Origin: Cutaneotrichosporon cavernicola
Lineage: Eukaryota > Basidiomycota > Tremellomycetes > Trichosporonales > Trichosporonaceae
Length of the DNA stretch: 64,000 bases
Direction of reading: 5' to 3'
Assembly (NCBI RefSeq): GCF_030864355.1
Contig: NC_083393.1
Coordinates: forward strand, 2,542,001 to 2,606,000
Below, piece after piece: positions 43,237 to 55,329 of this stretch (position 1 is the stretch's first letter; each line of letters begins with the position of its first letter). The notes under the pieces are model-generated. The model saw nothing but the letters and a program-made list of their open reading frames with translations, was not told the DNA's origin and ran no database searches. Made by a program: the position numbers and the translations under genes.

Positions 43237-45645
43237 ATGTCGCTCGACTTTATCGGGACCATCGATTCGGACGACGAGGGCCCGCAGGTCGACGTGCGCG
43301 CCGAGTCGTCCAAGCGCGCTGAGGCTGCCGACGAGTTTGCGGCTGACTTTGCCTTCGACCTCGACGGCGCAGGACCCGGCACCCTCGATCTCTGGGGCGG
43401 CGACGAGGTCAAGGGTGCGGAAGGACCGGTAACAGTCGATGACATTATCGAGCGCAAGACGGGCAAGGCACTGCGGTCGTATCGCGAGCGCAAGCGGAGG
43501 AGGGACGAGGGCGAGGATGAGGAGGATGAGGAGAGGAGTGAGGCCAGCGACGAGGGGAGTGACGACGAGGAGGAGGAGAGGGAGGAGGACAACGACCTCG
43601 AGATCGACGGCGACGAGTCCGGGGACGAGGAGATGGAGGCTGACTTTGATGAGGACGATGAGGATGGCCAGGACGAGGATGACGATGAGGACGAGGATGA
43701 TGAGGATGATGGGGACGAGACGGACGGCGGCTCGTCATCTGACGAGGAGGAGGAGACCGCCGCCGAGAAGGCGCGCAAAGACGCGTTCTTCGCAGCCGAC
43801 CCGACAGCCGAGCAGACCGACCTGCCCACTTCGTTCTCTTCGATGAACCTCTCACGGCCGATGCTCCGTGCCCTCACTTCGCTGGGCTTCACTGCGCCAA
43901 CTCCTATTCAGTCGCGTGCTGTCCCTCTCGCGCTACTGGGCCGCGACATCCTCGGTTCGGCGGTGACAGGTTCCGGTAAGACGGCAGCGTTCATGATCCC
44001 CATCCTGGAGCGCCTGAGCTACCGTGACCGTGGGCGAGGTGGACAGGCATGCCGTGTGCTTGTGCTGTGTCCTACCCGCGAATTGGCAGTGCAATGCGAG
44101 CAGGTCGGTAAGGCACTGGCAGAGCGCGGCGGCTTCGACGTCCGCTTCGCCCTGCTCGTTGGTGGCCTCTCCCTCTCGGTACAGGCGCACGCTCTCCGCA
44201 CCCTCCCGGACATTCTGATCGCCACACCCGGTCGTCTCATCGACCACCTGACTAACACGCCCTCGTTCACCCTCTCGGCGCTGGACATTCTCGTCATCGA
44301 CGAGGCGGACCGCATGCTCGAAGCCGGGTTCACAGACGAGCTCGAGGAGATTGTGCGCCAGTGCCCGCGCGGTCGGCAGACCATGCTCTTCTCGGCTACC
44401 ATGGACGACTCTGTCGACGAGCTGGTCAAGCTCTCGCTCGACAAGCCTGTGCGCGTCTTTGTCGACAAGGAGCGTAACACGGCTGCGGGACTTACGCAGG
44501 AGTTTGTGCGTATCCGTGATGACGACTTGCGCTCGCCAGCGCTCCTCACACTATGCCGCCGCACAGTGCGCGAGCGGTGTATCATCTTCTTCCGCTCCAA
44601 AGCGCTTGCGCACCAGATGCGTGTCGTCTTTGGTCTCTGTGGCCTCAAGGCGGCCGAGCTCCACGGCAACCTCACGCAGGAGCAGCGTCTGGTTGCTCTC
44701 AAGGAGTTCAAGGAGGGCCACGTCGACTACCTCCTCGCGACGGACCTTGCATCGCGTGGTCTCGACATCAAGGGTGTTGAGACCGTCATCAACTACGACA
44801 TGCCCTCCCAGCTCGCGCAATACACGCATCGCGTGGGCCGTACTGCACGCGCGGGGCGCAAGGGTCGGTCTATTACGCTCGTGGGTGAGGCGGACCGCAA
44901 GATGCTCAAGGCTGTCATCAAGCAGAGCCGCGAGGACCAGATCCGCCATCGTATCATCCCTGGTGATGCGATTGCCGAGCAGGCTGCGCGGCTCGACGAG
45001 TTGCGCGACGACGTCACCGAGGTGCTCAAGGAGGAGAAGGAGGAGAAGGTAATGCGCCAGGCGGACATGGAACTGCGCAAGGGCCAGAACATGGTCGAGC
45101 ATGAGAAGGAAATCTTCTCGCGTCCTGCCCGTACATGGTTCCAGAGCGAGAAGGACAAGGCGGTTGCCAAGGGTGAGTGGAAGAGGGAATGAGAAGGAAA
45201 AACGTGGCTGAAAGCTAACAATGCAGAGGCTGGCAAGGCTGTTCACACTGGCGAGGCCAAGGCGGCTGCTCGTGCGGCCAAGGCGGACGCGAACGGCAAG
45301 AAGGAGAAGCATGGGCGATACGACGGTCTCTCGCGCCGGCTAAAACGACGCAAGATGGCCAACGACGAGGAGGCACGCGAGAATGCGGCTGTCAAGGTCT
45401 CTGCGGCGATCCGGAGCGCCAAAAGGGCATCGCGACCGGTCAAGATCACCGAGCCTCTCAAGGCCAAGTCTGCGGCGGCCGCGGGCAAGGGTAAGAAGAG
45501 GAAGACGTCGCGGATTGGCAAGGGAAGCGCTTTTGGTGAGAGCCACGAGGGCATGCGGTCCAAGCCGGTCAAGGTCAACCTACAGAAGAAGGGCGGGAAG
45601 ACCAAGGGCAAGGGCAAGGGCAATGGCAAGGTTGGCAAGCGGTAG
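43237..45645 (+). CDS. DRS1: DEAD-box RNA helicase Drs1 (DDX27), 60S ribosome assembly
   Basis: A nucleolar ATP-dependent helicase for pre-60S maturation. Exons are 43237-45172 and 45227-45645, with a 54-nt intron, giving 784 residues. The N-terminus is highly acidic (a long Glu/Asp run at about 90-190). The Q motif is FSSMNLSRPMLRAL with GFTAPTPIQ. Then come Walker A (AVTGSGKTAAF), PTRELAVQ, TPGRLIDHL, DEAD box as VIDEADRML, SAT as LFSATM, and motif VI as HRVGRTARAGRKG. After the helicase core comes the Drs1-type tail: IPGDAIAEQAARLDEL, a coiled charged region, then GLSRRLKRRKM and a Lys/Gly-rich end. Everything needed for activity is present. Start context is ACACAATGTCG. Confidence 0.95.
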
Positions 45646-47009
45646 CGGTAGCGCGGCAAGCCACGCCCTACAGATGGGGTGAGGGGCTGGGCTAGATATG
45701 TATAGACTCTTCAACGTCATGCATTCCATTGCACAAACTTTGGCGTTGGCCGTTGGAAAAGGGTGGTGATGTAACATTATGAGCGAGGGAGGCGAGGGGC
45801 GAGGGGCAATAGTCTGTGCCTAATACCTTGCCGGAAACAGATTTCTGGCTTTGGCAGTTGTCAGCTGCAAAGCTAATCCACATGAATCATATTACCCGTC
45901 AAGACTTGTTTATAGTAAAGGTCGGATCGAACAAATTACTCATGGGCTGATACATCTCTTACTCTCTCGTTCTCAGCAGTTTCAGGCGGTTTGAATGATG
46001 GAGCGTGGAGCTCGGACCTGGGGCCTGGGGCCTGGGGCCCGGGGGCGTGGGGTTGGTAAAAGGGTGGGCATAATGACTTGTTTGGCTGACCGTGTGGACC
46101 TGGTCCGCCTCCCGAGCATCCGGAGGAACCAGGACCCTACCAAGACTGTCCAAAGACCCTTCAAGACCCTTCAAGACCCTTCAATACCCCACAAGACCCT
46201 TGATTCATTCCTCAAAATCTAAACTTGGAACCGTTCAAGCAAGGCATTCGATACCACTTGACGGCATGGCGTGTTTCCCTGTGGGGTGCAGGGAACCTTT
46301 TGCCCCTTGTTTATCTGGTCATGGTTCCAATCTCAACTCAAACTTACACTCCCGATCCAACAAAACAGCCTGACATTTTCGATCCCACACAGCAGCACAG
46401 CACTTGAACATACATGACGTCTTGTAGAACTGGATCATCTAGAGATCCGAGTCCTGTGACTGGGAACACGAGGTGTGAGGTAGGCCAGCTGTTTAGGTGA
46501 GAGCGGGCCGACAGAAGCGCGACGCCTGATTCCCTACCCAAACAAACGAATGACGCGCCCAAACTCCTGGAAAAGTGGTTCACCAGTTGGACTGAATCCA
46601 GGGCACTGCTGAACATCCGTCAAACTGAAGAGCTCAATGAATGAATACACCTTGATCAAAAGTCTAATGATCCCCAAAGGGACCCTAATCATCCTAATGG
46701 CCTCTGACAGCTTACAGATTACTTGCGAGTTGACAGCTCCCATGCGCCCAACTCCCAGCTCCCAGACGGCTCACATGGATAGACCGCCCGACTCCGACTC
46801 TCTCCTTCCTCAAATACCCTTCACCTTCCCCCTTCTCATCTTGTCTCTCTAACCATCAACACCTCTACTAACCCCGACCACCGCCATCTCCTCCTCCATC
46901 TTCAACGCTAATAACCACCGGGCCACGACTCCCCCTGTCGCTTCGCTTTCTTATATCTACCACTTCACCCTGCTTGATCAACTCCACCTACTCATTCACA
47001 CTTTCTAAT
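45646..47009. other. Intergenic region, 1.36 kb
   Basis: A GGGGCCT tandem repeat lies at about 46017-46045 and a 10-bp repeat at 46153-46201. The last 200 nt are pyrimidine-rich leader of the chitin deacetylase gene. No supported gene. Confidence 0.5.
46153..46201. repeat. 10-bp direct repeat
   Basis: The unit aagacccttc occurs three times in tandem (46153-46182). After a 9-nt variant stretch a fourth copy, aagacccttg, lies at 46192-46201. Confidence 0.8.
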
Positions 47010-48057
47010 ATGTTCGCCAAGCTCTTCGCCATCGTCCTCGCCATTGCGTCTGTCGCCCAGGCCGCGCCCTGCAACGGTGCTGCCCGCGTGATCGTAAGCA
47101 CCAAACGAGACGTCACTGACAGGCAGCAAAACTGCGAGGTTTCTGGCACCGTCGCCCTTACTTTTGACGGTGCGTACTACTCTGATGGGAGACAAGGTGG
47201 TGGGCGAGTAGCGGGTGGTCGGTTTGACCTGCGCGGGCGAGCGATCCCCGTGCAACACGATGCGAGCTCGCCAGTCTGAGCGTTTTACATTGATTGCCAT
47301 CAATACAGGCAGAGCCATCGGGGCCCGACGGCTCGTGCTGCTCGGTCATATGAGTCTGCCCAAGCGCGAGGCCCGAAAAGCTTGTGCACCAGGACCGTGC
47401 TCCCAACCCAAGCGCCTAGACCGTGCGCTGATCCCAGACGGACCCGCCGGTTACGACCTTCAGATCGCCAACAGCCTCAACGGCGGCAAGGGTACCTTCT
47501 TCGTTAACGGTAACAACTGGGCCTGTATCTACGACAAGGCCGACGAGCTCAAGGGCCTCTACGCTGGCGGCCACACGATCGGTTCGCACACGTGGTCGCA
47601 CGCTGATCTCGCGCGTCTCAACTACAACCAGATCAACGACGAGCTCGCCAAGGTCGAGGACGCCATGATCAAGATTCTCGGCGTGCGCCCCATCTACTTC
47701 CGCCCCCCCTTCGGAAGCTACAACGACCTCGTGATCCAGGTCCTCAAGGACCGCGGGTACAGCAAGCTGTTCATGTGGACCGACGACACTGAGGACGGGA
47801 ACCGCAACGGTGAGGACGTGCCGTTCGCCAAGAGTGTCTACGACCGCATTACGCGCGACTTCCCCAAGCCCCACCTGGTTCTTAACCACTCGCCGTACTC
47901 GAGCACTGCCAACCAGGTCGTCCCCTACGCCGTTGGAAAGCTCCAGGGCGCTGGGTACAAGCTCCAGACCGTCGACCAGTGCCTCGGCAGCGCCGGCGAG
48001 TGGCCTTACATCTACGTTGGCCAGCCCGGCAACCGCGACTCGTCGTGGAAGTGCTAA
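47010..48057 (+). CDS. Secreted chitin/polysaccharide deacetylase (CE4)
   Basis: Removes acetyl groups from chitin to make chitosan in the cell wall, a feature of basidiomycete yeasts. Exons are 47010-47093, 47127-47169 and 47438-48057, giving 248 residues. The signal peptide is MFAKLFAIVLAIASVAQA, with cleavage expected before APC. The catalytic and metal motif TFDDGP is assembled across the second intron (TFD + DGPAGYD). Next come HTIGSHTWSHADL with the metal-binding His pair, RPPFGSYND, and LNHSPYSSTANQ. Unlike many fungal deacetylases there is no Ser/Thr-rich GPI tail; the chain ends DSSWKC. The second intron is 268 nt, long for this window. A single catalytic domain, so probably soluble or wall-trapped. 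Confidence 0.9.
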
Positions 48058-49145
48058 GCCCACCTTTTCTATTCTCCCGCATTCTCCAGTTGTACGAAGA
48101 GGACACTGGAACCCTTCTCCATGAACATTGAAACGGACACTTAGTAAACCAAACCAGTAATAGTAAGCATTATGACACATGTGCACTACGAGGCGGAGCG
48201 AAGGGGAAGGGGAGGGTGCTCGATTTGGCCATGTCATTTTACTCGACACCGGCGTTGTTCAGGAGGGGGGAACTCTGGTATGTGGCCCAGGAATCAGATA
48301 CGCATGGCCAGATCACATATCTAGGTGATACAGTATGTGAATGCCTCTTGCCTTTTGGTGGACTGGCAGATCAGGCGTACAATGCTGTATGTACAGTAAC
48401 AGCAACGCATTAGTGCGCTGCCTCCCGTCCCAGTCAATCAGAAATGTTGGGTTGGGTGTCCAAGTGAAACGCCGTCGCGATTCATGCACGCCCTTGTACG
48501 TCCAGCATGCTTCCTATGCACGCTTCCCTTCCACGCATGCCACGCACGCCGTGCTAAAAAAGGCACAGTTAACCCTTTGCTGTTGGCCGTTGGTTGGTCC
48601 AATGAACACGGCATGCCGAGTTTCTCCACTACTGTCATGAATGATACTAACGGAAAGCGGAGGGAGAGCGCATGTGGTATGTATGGTCTACAACATGGTC
48701 CTTGCAGTATGTAGAGTGACTAACGAACAGCCTAGTATGCCTAGTACTCGAGATGATCTCACTGCTCCTGTGAACGGCGCGGTACTGTGACACCGTGGAG
48801 GGCATCTGGTGGGTGAATTACTACTCTCCTAATATATTGCACATCCAACATAACACAGAACAAGTTTCAATCTGGACTATGCTGTGACCTACTATCAACA
48901 TATATCCGTGACAGCGCAGTTCACCAACCTCCACCACGTCTCTGACGTATGCAGTTAACGTGCTTGTCACCTTCAACTCAAGAAGACGCCTCACCACCAA
49001 CACCTCTGATCCCACTTCCTCGCGACTCGTCATTATCAAACTCCTTTCTCTCTAGCTCTTCGCTCCGCCTGCCTATCAGAGGAGCTCATTCCTCAGCTCC
49101 TCAGCATCTCCACACTTCCCAAAGAACCTAGGTCGCGAAACGACC
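48058..49145. other. Intergenic region, 1.09 kb
   Basis: No supported gene. The last 150 nt form a CT-rich leader in front of the aminopeptidase. Small frames near 48340-48640 on both strands are not accepted. Confidence 0.5.
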
Positions 49146-51917
49146 ATGAGCGACTACCGCCTTCCCACATCTGTGCGGCCGACGCACTACGAGCTGGCTG
49201 TCCGCACCGACCTGGCGGCGTCACCCCCGCGTTTTGAGGCCGAGGTGACCATCACCCTCGACGTGTTGGAAGACACGTCCAATGTCGTGTTCCACATGCA
49301 CCCCTCGCTCTCGGTCACCCACCTCGCCCTGAACGACGGCGTGACGCAGGAGCTGCCCACCTCTGCACTCTCTACCGACGCGGAGAAGGAGAGGGCTACT
49401 GTCACCCTAGTCGAGCCGCTCAAGAAGGGCTCCGCAAAGCTCTTCGTGCGCTATGAGGCCGAGCTCAACGGCAACATGATGGGATACTACCGCTCCAACT
49501 CGGACCCCGACGAGAATGGGAATCGCCTTGTGTGAGTGATTTAACAATGGCGACAGGGACGGAGTGCTGCGACAGGGACGGAGTGCTGATCCCAGCTATG
49601 CACTCACCCAGTTCGAGCCCACCAGTGCTCGCCGTGCGCTGCCCTGTTGGGATGAGCCGCTCTTCAAGGCGACTTTTGGTGTCACCCTGATCGCGCGCGA
49701 GCACGAGGTCGTGCTGGCGAACATGGACGCCGAAAGCAGCTCGCCATTCCTCCCGGACGCCGTCAAGGTCACTGACGTCTTCACTGACGGGTACGTGGCC
49801 GGCTCGACGCTCGCACCTGCCTTCTCCGGCACTGCCAACCCGGCCGGATGGGTTGCGACCTGCTTTACACGCACGCCGCTCATGTCCACGTATCTTGCGG
49901 CGTGGGCGTGCGGTGAGTTCAAGCACATCGAGGCGATGCACACGTCTGCTCTTACTGGCAAGGTGATCCCACTCCGCGTTTATGCGACGAACAGCATCGA
50001 CCAGGCGCGCATGGCCCTCGACGCCACGGCCTCCGCGCTCAAGGTGTACGAGGAGCTGTTTGGCATCGCGTACCCACTCCCGAAGCTCGACACTCTGGTT
50101 GCGCACGACTTTGACATGGGTGCAATGGAGAACTGGGGCCTCATCACTGGCCGCACCGCAGCCTATTTCGTCAACGAGCGCAGCAGCCTGGCATCCCTCA
50201 AGCGCTGTGGCACGATCCAGTGTCATGAGGTCGCGCACATGTGGTTCGGCAACATTGTTACCATGAAGTGGTGGGACAACCTGTGGCTCAACGAGGCGTT
50301 CGCGACACTCATGGGCTCGCTTGTACTCCCAGAGCGCATCTGGCCCGAGTGGAAGATGTCCGGCGAGTTCCTCGAGGCGCACTGGGAGCGCGCTCTGAGT
50401 CTTGACGCCAAACGTTCTAGCCACCCGATCCAGGTCGAGTGCCCGGACTCGAACAAAATCGCGACTATCTTTGACGCGATCAGCTACTCGAAGGGCGCGT
50501 CAGTTCTGCGCATGCTCATGAGCGTGGTTGGTGAGGAGAAGTTCTTCCAGGGCGTGGCAGCGTACCTCAACAAGCACCTCTACGGGAACGCCGAGATGCA
50601 GGACCTGTGGGACGGCATTTCGACCGCTGTCGGCAAAGATGTCAGTGAGATGATGAACTCCTGGACAATGCGCGTGGGATTTCCCGTTGTGCGCGTCGAG
50701 GAGCTTGGAGAAGGCAAGATCAAGCTGTGGCAGAACCGTTTCCTGTCCACAGGTGACGTTAAGAACGACGAGGACGAGACAACCTGGTGGGTGCCGCTCG
50801 AGATCAAGAGCATCGGCAAGGATGGCATTAAGGTCGACCACGCGGCCGTCCTCTCCGCGCGCAGCACGGAGTACACCATCACCAGCGATGTATTCAAGCT
50901 CAACGCGGAGACCGTCGGCGTGTATCGCGTCGCGTATTCCCCCGAGCGCCTTGCCAAGCTCGGCTCCCAAGCCGCGAACTTCAGCGCAGCGGACCGCCTT
51001 GGGCTCATGTCCGACGCTAGCGCGCTCGCACAGGCGGGGTACACACCCACGAGTGGCGCTCTGGCGCTCGCAGCCGCCCTCGCCAAGGGCGAGAAGGAAT
51101 ACCTGCCGCTGAGCCGGATCTCCAGCTTCCTCTCGGCTCTGGCAGCCGCGTGGTGGGAACACCCACTGCGCGAGACGATCGACAAGCTCCGCATCGAGAT
51201 CTTCAAGCCTGTCGTCGAGCGTATGGGTTACGAGTTTGTCTCCACCGACGAGCCGGAGGTGCGCGAGCTCCGGAAGCTTGCGATCAGCGTTTGTGCCCGC
51301 GCTGGTGACGCCGACGTCGTCTCCGCCCTGCAGGAGCAATTCGCCTCGAAGGGCGGCGATATCGTGCCGGACCTGCGCCAGATCACGTTCCGCACGGTGT
51401 CAGCGAACGGCGGTGAGAAGGAATATGAGGCCATGCTCCGCGTGTACGAGCAGCCTCCCGTGCCGATGGCGCGCAACGACGCGATCTGGGCACTCACAGC
51501 TACACGCGACCCCACGCTCGTGCGGCGCGCGCTCGACATGATCCCCAGCGACGCGGTCAAGGACCAGGACGTCTACCTCCTCTTCATGGGACTGGCCGCG
51601 AACCCCGCTGCGCGCCGCGACGGCGCCCAGTACCTCATGGACCGGTGGGACGAGCTCAACAAGCGCTTCCATGCGAGCTACGGCCTTCGTAATGCCATTG
51701 CTGGAGCGTTTGGAGCGCTCTCGAGCAAGGAGGACCTCGCAAAGGTCGAGGCGTTTGTCAAGAACAATGGTGAGTACTCACATGCACAGAGCTGACAGCA
51801 GACACGGCCAAGTATGCGACGATCCTCGACCAGGCGGTCGAGGGGATGCGCGCTCGTGCGGCGTGGGTTGAGCGCGACACCGATGACGTGTCTGGGTGGT
51901 TCGCGAAGGGCGACTGA
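49146..51917 (+). CDS. M1 zinc aminopeptidase (Aap1/Ape2, puromycin-sensitive type)
   Basis: Removes N-terminal residues from peptides; the cytosolic members also trim proteasome products. Exons are 49146-49531, 49596-51769 and 51802-51917, giving 891 residues, the usual length. The front reads RLPTSVRPTHYELAVRTDL. The substrate-binding GAMENWG is at about 304-310. The zinc site HEVAHMWFGN begins near 339, and the second ligand helix is LWLNEAFATLMG. The junction of exons 1 and 2 rebuilds LVYALTQFEPTSARRALPCWDE, which fixes the splice sites. The C-terminal ERAP1-like helical domain follows. There is no signal peptide. The first intron is 64 nt because it contains a 19-bp tandem duplication. 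The stop is at 51917 in a 116-nt last exon. Confidence 0.93.
49550..49587. repeat. 19-bp tandem duplication inside an intron
   Basis: gcgacagggacggagtgct is present twice, head to tail (49550-49568 and 49569-49587), within intron 1 of the aminopeptidase gene. The copies are identical. Confidence 0.9.
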
Positions 51918-52146
51918 TTGCGGCGGGCAGACGGAGTAGCGGCTGAAGGAGGGAGGTTTGTAGATAGCATAAAGCGGAGATATAGAAGTACACATCGCCT
52001 TGAGACACCGAATGATTCAACGTAGTTGGAAAGCAAGCCAAGTCCCCTTTCCTTCCTCGTCAGGTAGTCTTGGAGCATTCGCGGCCAGGCAAACCTCCCA
52101 TTAGAACGTATCAACCCTAAGAAATCGACAAACATCATCATCAATC

Positions 52147-52267
52147 GGCGAGATGGCCGAGCGGTCTAAGGCGCTGTGTTAAGGTGGCTCCCAAACCTAC
52201 GAGAGTAGGATCTGGGTATGAGCATCTCCGCAGTCTTCGGACGTGGGTTCGAATCCCACTCTCGTCA
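52147..52267 (+). tRNA. tRNA-Leu (anticodon AAG) with 43-nt intron
   Basis: The acceptor stem pairs GGCGAGA with TCTCGTC, discriminator A. D arm is GGCCGAGCGGTCTAAGGC. The anticodon stem CTGTG (52174-52178) pairs with CGCAG (52229-52233), including one G-U, with loop TT-AAG-G. A class II variable arm (TCTTCGGA) is followed by the T arm GTGGG-TTCGAAT-CCCAC. The intron begins one base after the anticodon (about 52185-52227), the canonical place for splicing by tRNA endonuclease. The mature tRNA decodes CUU/CUC. The 3' CCA is not encoded. Confidence 0.92.
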
Positions 52268-53290
52268 ACAGGGCATTCAGTTGCTCAGCCAACCCTTTTG
52301 CATGTAGGAGAGTCAGGAGATGTTGGCAAAGGGAGATATTTGTCGAGGAATGATAATGAGTTCTTGGTCGTCTTGTTTGGTTCCGTGCGGTACCAAGTTT
52401 AGTCTGATGTCGCGACGTCCTCATGCCATGGCAGAACTACTGAATCGAAAGTCGCACCCGTCGACCCAGCCGCTGTGCCGCGAGTCCCCTCTCTCAGAGC
52501 GAGTGAAGCTGACGCGTCATGAACACAACCAACCCCCGAGGGACCAGGCTGTGTGGCGGAAATGATACCACACGATATGGCTACATGATGTCGATCTCTC
52601 AGCTCCGAACAAACAGATATGCCACCGTCCGAAGTGTTCCGGCGCGGGTGACCTCCCACTCCTGTAGTGGACCAGGCTCGTCTCACTCACCCCAGCCCTC
52701 GTACCTGCCTGCCATTAAACTGGACGTGTTAGTCCCAGCGTCCCCAACTACAGACCCGGCTGACCAAGACCGCGCTCCCAACCGCCGCTCTCCTTTGGTG
52801 CTTCCCCAGAACGCCATTTCGACCGCGTCGCTTCTGCTAAACTGCTGAATACCCAAAATATTGCTTCCGGGTTATCACCAAAATTACTGCAGAACTGCAG
52901 AATTAGTCTCCGGCTTGTCTTGCCGTGCCAAGGTTTACCAGTTCTGCAGAAACATCCAGTAGTCACAAGATGTCTCACAGCAGACGATCCGGGGAGAACG
53001 GGGCAAAAGGTGGGGAGATGGGGGAGATCCAGTTGGGTCAGAGTAGGATGAACTGAGACATGTTGTCTTGGTTGCCCACCAGATCAACGGGCGGGCCTGC
53101 ACACGACCATGGCTAGGCCCTGGTTTGGCCCCATCAAGATATGTCAAGGATCGACATGTTGTAGTTCAGCAGTTCAGGCCGACAGCTGCGTTGATGGTTG
53201 GCGTCTCATCAACATTTAGCGAGAGCAAACTAATACATAAACGCGCGCTAAGAGACTTGGGCCCCACAGAAACTCTGGGTCGAATACAAC
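52268..53290. other. Intergenic, tRNA-Leu to the sugar porter
   Basis: About 1 kb. CTGCAGAACTGCAG and TTCTGCAGAA palindromes near 52884-52955 could be regulator sites for the transporter, but this is conjecture. No gene. Confidence 0.45.
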
Positions 53291-54951
53291 ATGCCCTCCC
53301 TCGCCGTCTTCCTAGGTATCTTCGCCTCCTTTGGAGGTTTCCTGTGAGCCTTGCTCCGGCTACCATGACTGATATCAGTTTCGGATATGACACGGGCTAC
53401 ATCGCAGGATGCAAGGAGATGCAGGCCTTCCTGCGCGTCTACGGAGATTTGCAGGCGGACGGAACGTACAAGCTGTCGACGGGCACCGACTCGCTCATCA
53501 CCTCGATCCTCAGTGCCGGCACGTTTGTGGGTGCCCTTGCGGCTAGCACGATCGGCGACTGGTTAGGCCGTCGCCTCGGTATTGCCATCTATGTGGCCGT
53601 GTTCTCGGTCGGCGTCGCCCTCCAAACTGGGGGAACTAGCCTCGGTACTTTTGCTGCTGGGCGTGTGCTCGCTGGCCTTGGTGTTGGTGGCACGTCAGTC
53701 CTCGTGCCAGTATACCAGGCCGAGTGTGCACCGCGTCATATCCGCGGCATGATCGTCTCCGGATACCAGTGGTTCATTACTGTTGGCCTTCTCATCGCTG
53801 CCATTGTGGTCGACCAAACAAAGGACCATTCGGGCAAGTCGGCGTATCAGATCCCGATCGGGATCCAGTTCGTTTGGGGCGCAATCCTCGCTTTCGGCCT
53901 GCTTATCCTCCCGGAATCGCCCCGTTGGCTCCTCTTCAAGGGCCGTGAAGAGGCGGCGCGTGCAAGCCTCGCTAGACTTGCTAGTGCCGACGTGTCTTCA
54001 GACGCCGTGAGCAAGGAATACGACGAGATCTTGGCGACGCTCGAAGAGGAGCGCAAGTACGGCGGCGGTAGCTGGTCCGACTGCCTCCGCATGGGACCCC
54101 AGCGTACTTTCCAGCGTATTATCACTGGCATGATTCTTCAAGCGTTTACCCAGCTCAGCGGTATCAACTTTATCTTCTACTACGGCACCTCGTTCTTCAG
54201 TACGTCAGCCATAGGAAGCGCTGACATTAGCCGCGAGTGGTATTTCGAACCCATTCCTCATCACGATTGCGACCAATGTCGTCAATGTCGGCATGACCAT
54301 TCCGGGCATGCTCCTCGTCGACCGTCTCGGTCGCCGGCCGATGCTGCTGTACGGCAGCGCTGGCATGGCTGTATCGCAGATTATCGTTGCGGCTGTCGGC
54401 GTCGCCCGCCCAATCACCGACCAGGCGGCGCAAAAGGTTCTCGTGGCCTTTGTGTGCATTTTCATCGCCCACTTTGCGAGCTGTATGGCCCCCCTAAGCT
54501 GGATTGTCACCTCCGAGCTGCCGCCATACGCCCTTCGCACAAAGAGCATGTCACTCAGCACTGCCAGTAACTGGATCTTGTGAGTGATTCCAAAAGAAAA
54601 ATAGCTGACAGAAGCAACTTTGCCATCGGGTACGCGACGCCGTACCTCGTCAACACGGGGCCCGGGAACGCGGGTCTCAAAACCAACGTCTTCTGGATCT
54701 GGGGCGGGTGCTGCCTCGCCTGCTTCGTCTTCACATACTTTATGATTCCCGAGACAAAGCAGCTGTCGCTCGAGCAGATCGACCTGCTGTACCTCAACGC
54801 GACACCGCGCACCTCCAACTCGTACCGCATGGAGCTTATCAACGGAGGCATCCACCGTATGCGCAGCGGGCGCCTGTCTGTTTCCGACAAGGGGGCTGGT
54901 GCGATCGAGCATGTCGACGAATCCACGTACACCAAGCCCGAAGAGGCCTAA
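53291..54951 (+). CDS. MFS sugar porter (hexose/pentose transporter family)
   Basis: A 12-TM plasma-membrane sugar transporter. Exons are 53291-53343, 53379-54199, 54231-54579 and 54615-54951, giving 519 residues; introns are 35, 31 and 35 nt. The first intron lies inside the TM1 motif (GGFL|FGYDTG). Signature elements: DWLGRRLGI after TM2, GRVLAGLGVGGTS, PESPRWLL before the central loop, QLSGINFIFYYGT in TM7 (typical sugar-binding stretch), DRLGRRPM, and IPETKQLSLEQID after TM12. The cytosolic tail carries no recognised sensing domain. Substrate not determinable. The ATG at 53291 is chosen because it places a hydrophobic TM1 at the N-terminus, with only a few residues ahead; a longer upstream frame is unsplit and lacks the intron logic. 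Confidence 0.9.
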
Positions 54952-55329
54952 GGTGTGCCGAGAGTCCCACTCGATGTATATCCACGTCAGCGGGTGGCGC
55001 CTTGTGCTTTGTGAAGGTTGTGATATAAGTAGCAGTTAAAGAAAGATGATATGATGGTCGCCGCCGCTCTTAGTTCCTGGACTCGGAGGTTCGATGACCT
55101 TGCTGTCCGCCCTCGCATGAACCGGAGGAAACAGCTTGGTCTTGACCATTTTACGCTGTTCTTGTAGGCATAAGCCCCTCTCGCACCCAAGATTACCTCG
55201 TGACATGTCTCGGATCCCTCCCCATCTCCTCTTTCGGATCCGAGATAACTCGTGTGACTTTACCTCGCCACCATTTCCACAACTTGCCCATCGTCATGCA
55301 TCTCATTCACTCACTCACACGAACTGGCG
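54952..55329. other. Intergenic, sugar porter to the RNA-repair gene
   Basis: About 378 nt. Pyrimidine-rich leader with CACTCACTCACAC directly before the next ATG. No other feature. Confidence 0.5.

Noticed and set aside
47416..48249. 277-codon minus-strand frame opposite the chitin deacetylase
   Set aside because: It is created by C/G-ending codons of the true gene on the other strand and has no motifs of its own.
53068..53290. Upstream extension of the sugar porter frame as a longer N-terminus
   Set aside because: The ATG at 53291 gives the family-standard short N-terminus before TM1; the longer frame reads through the first intron and shifts away from the FGYDTG motif logic.
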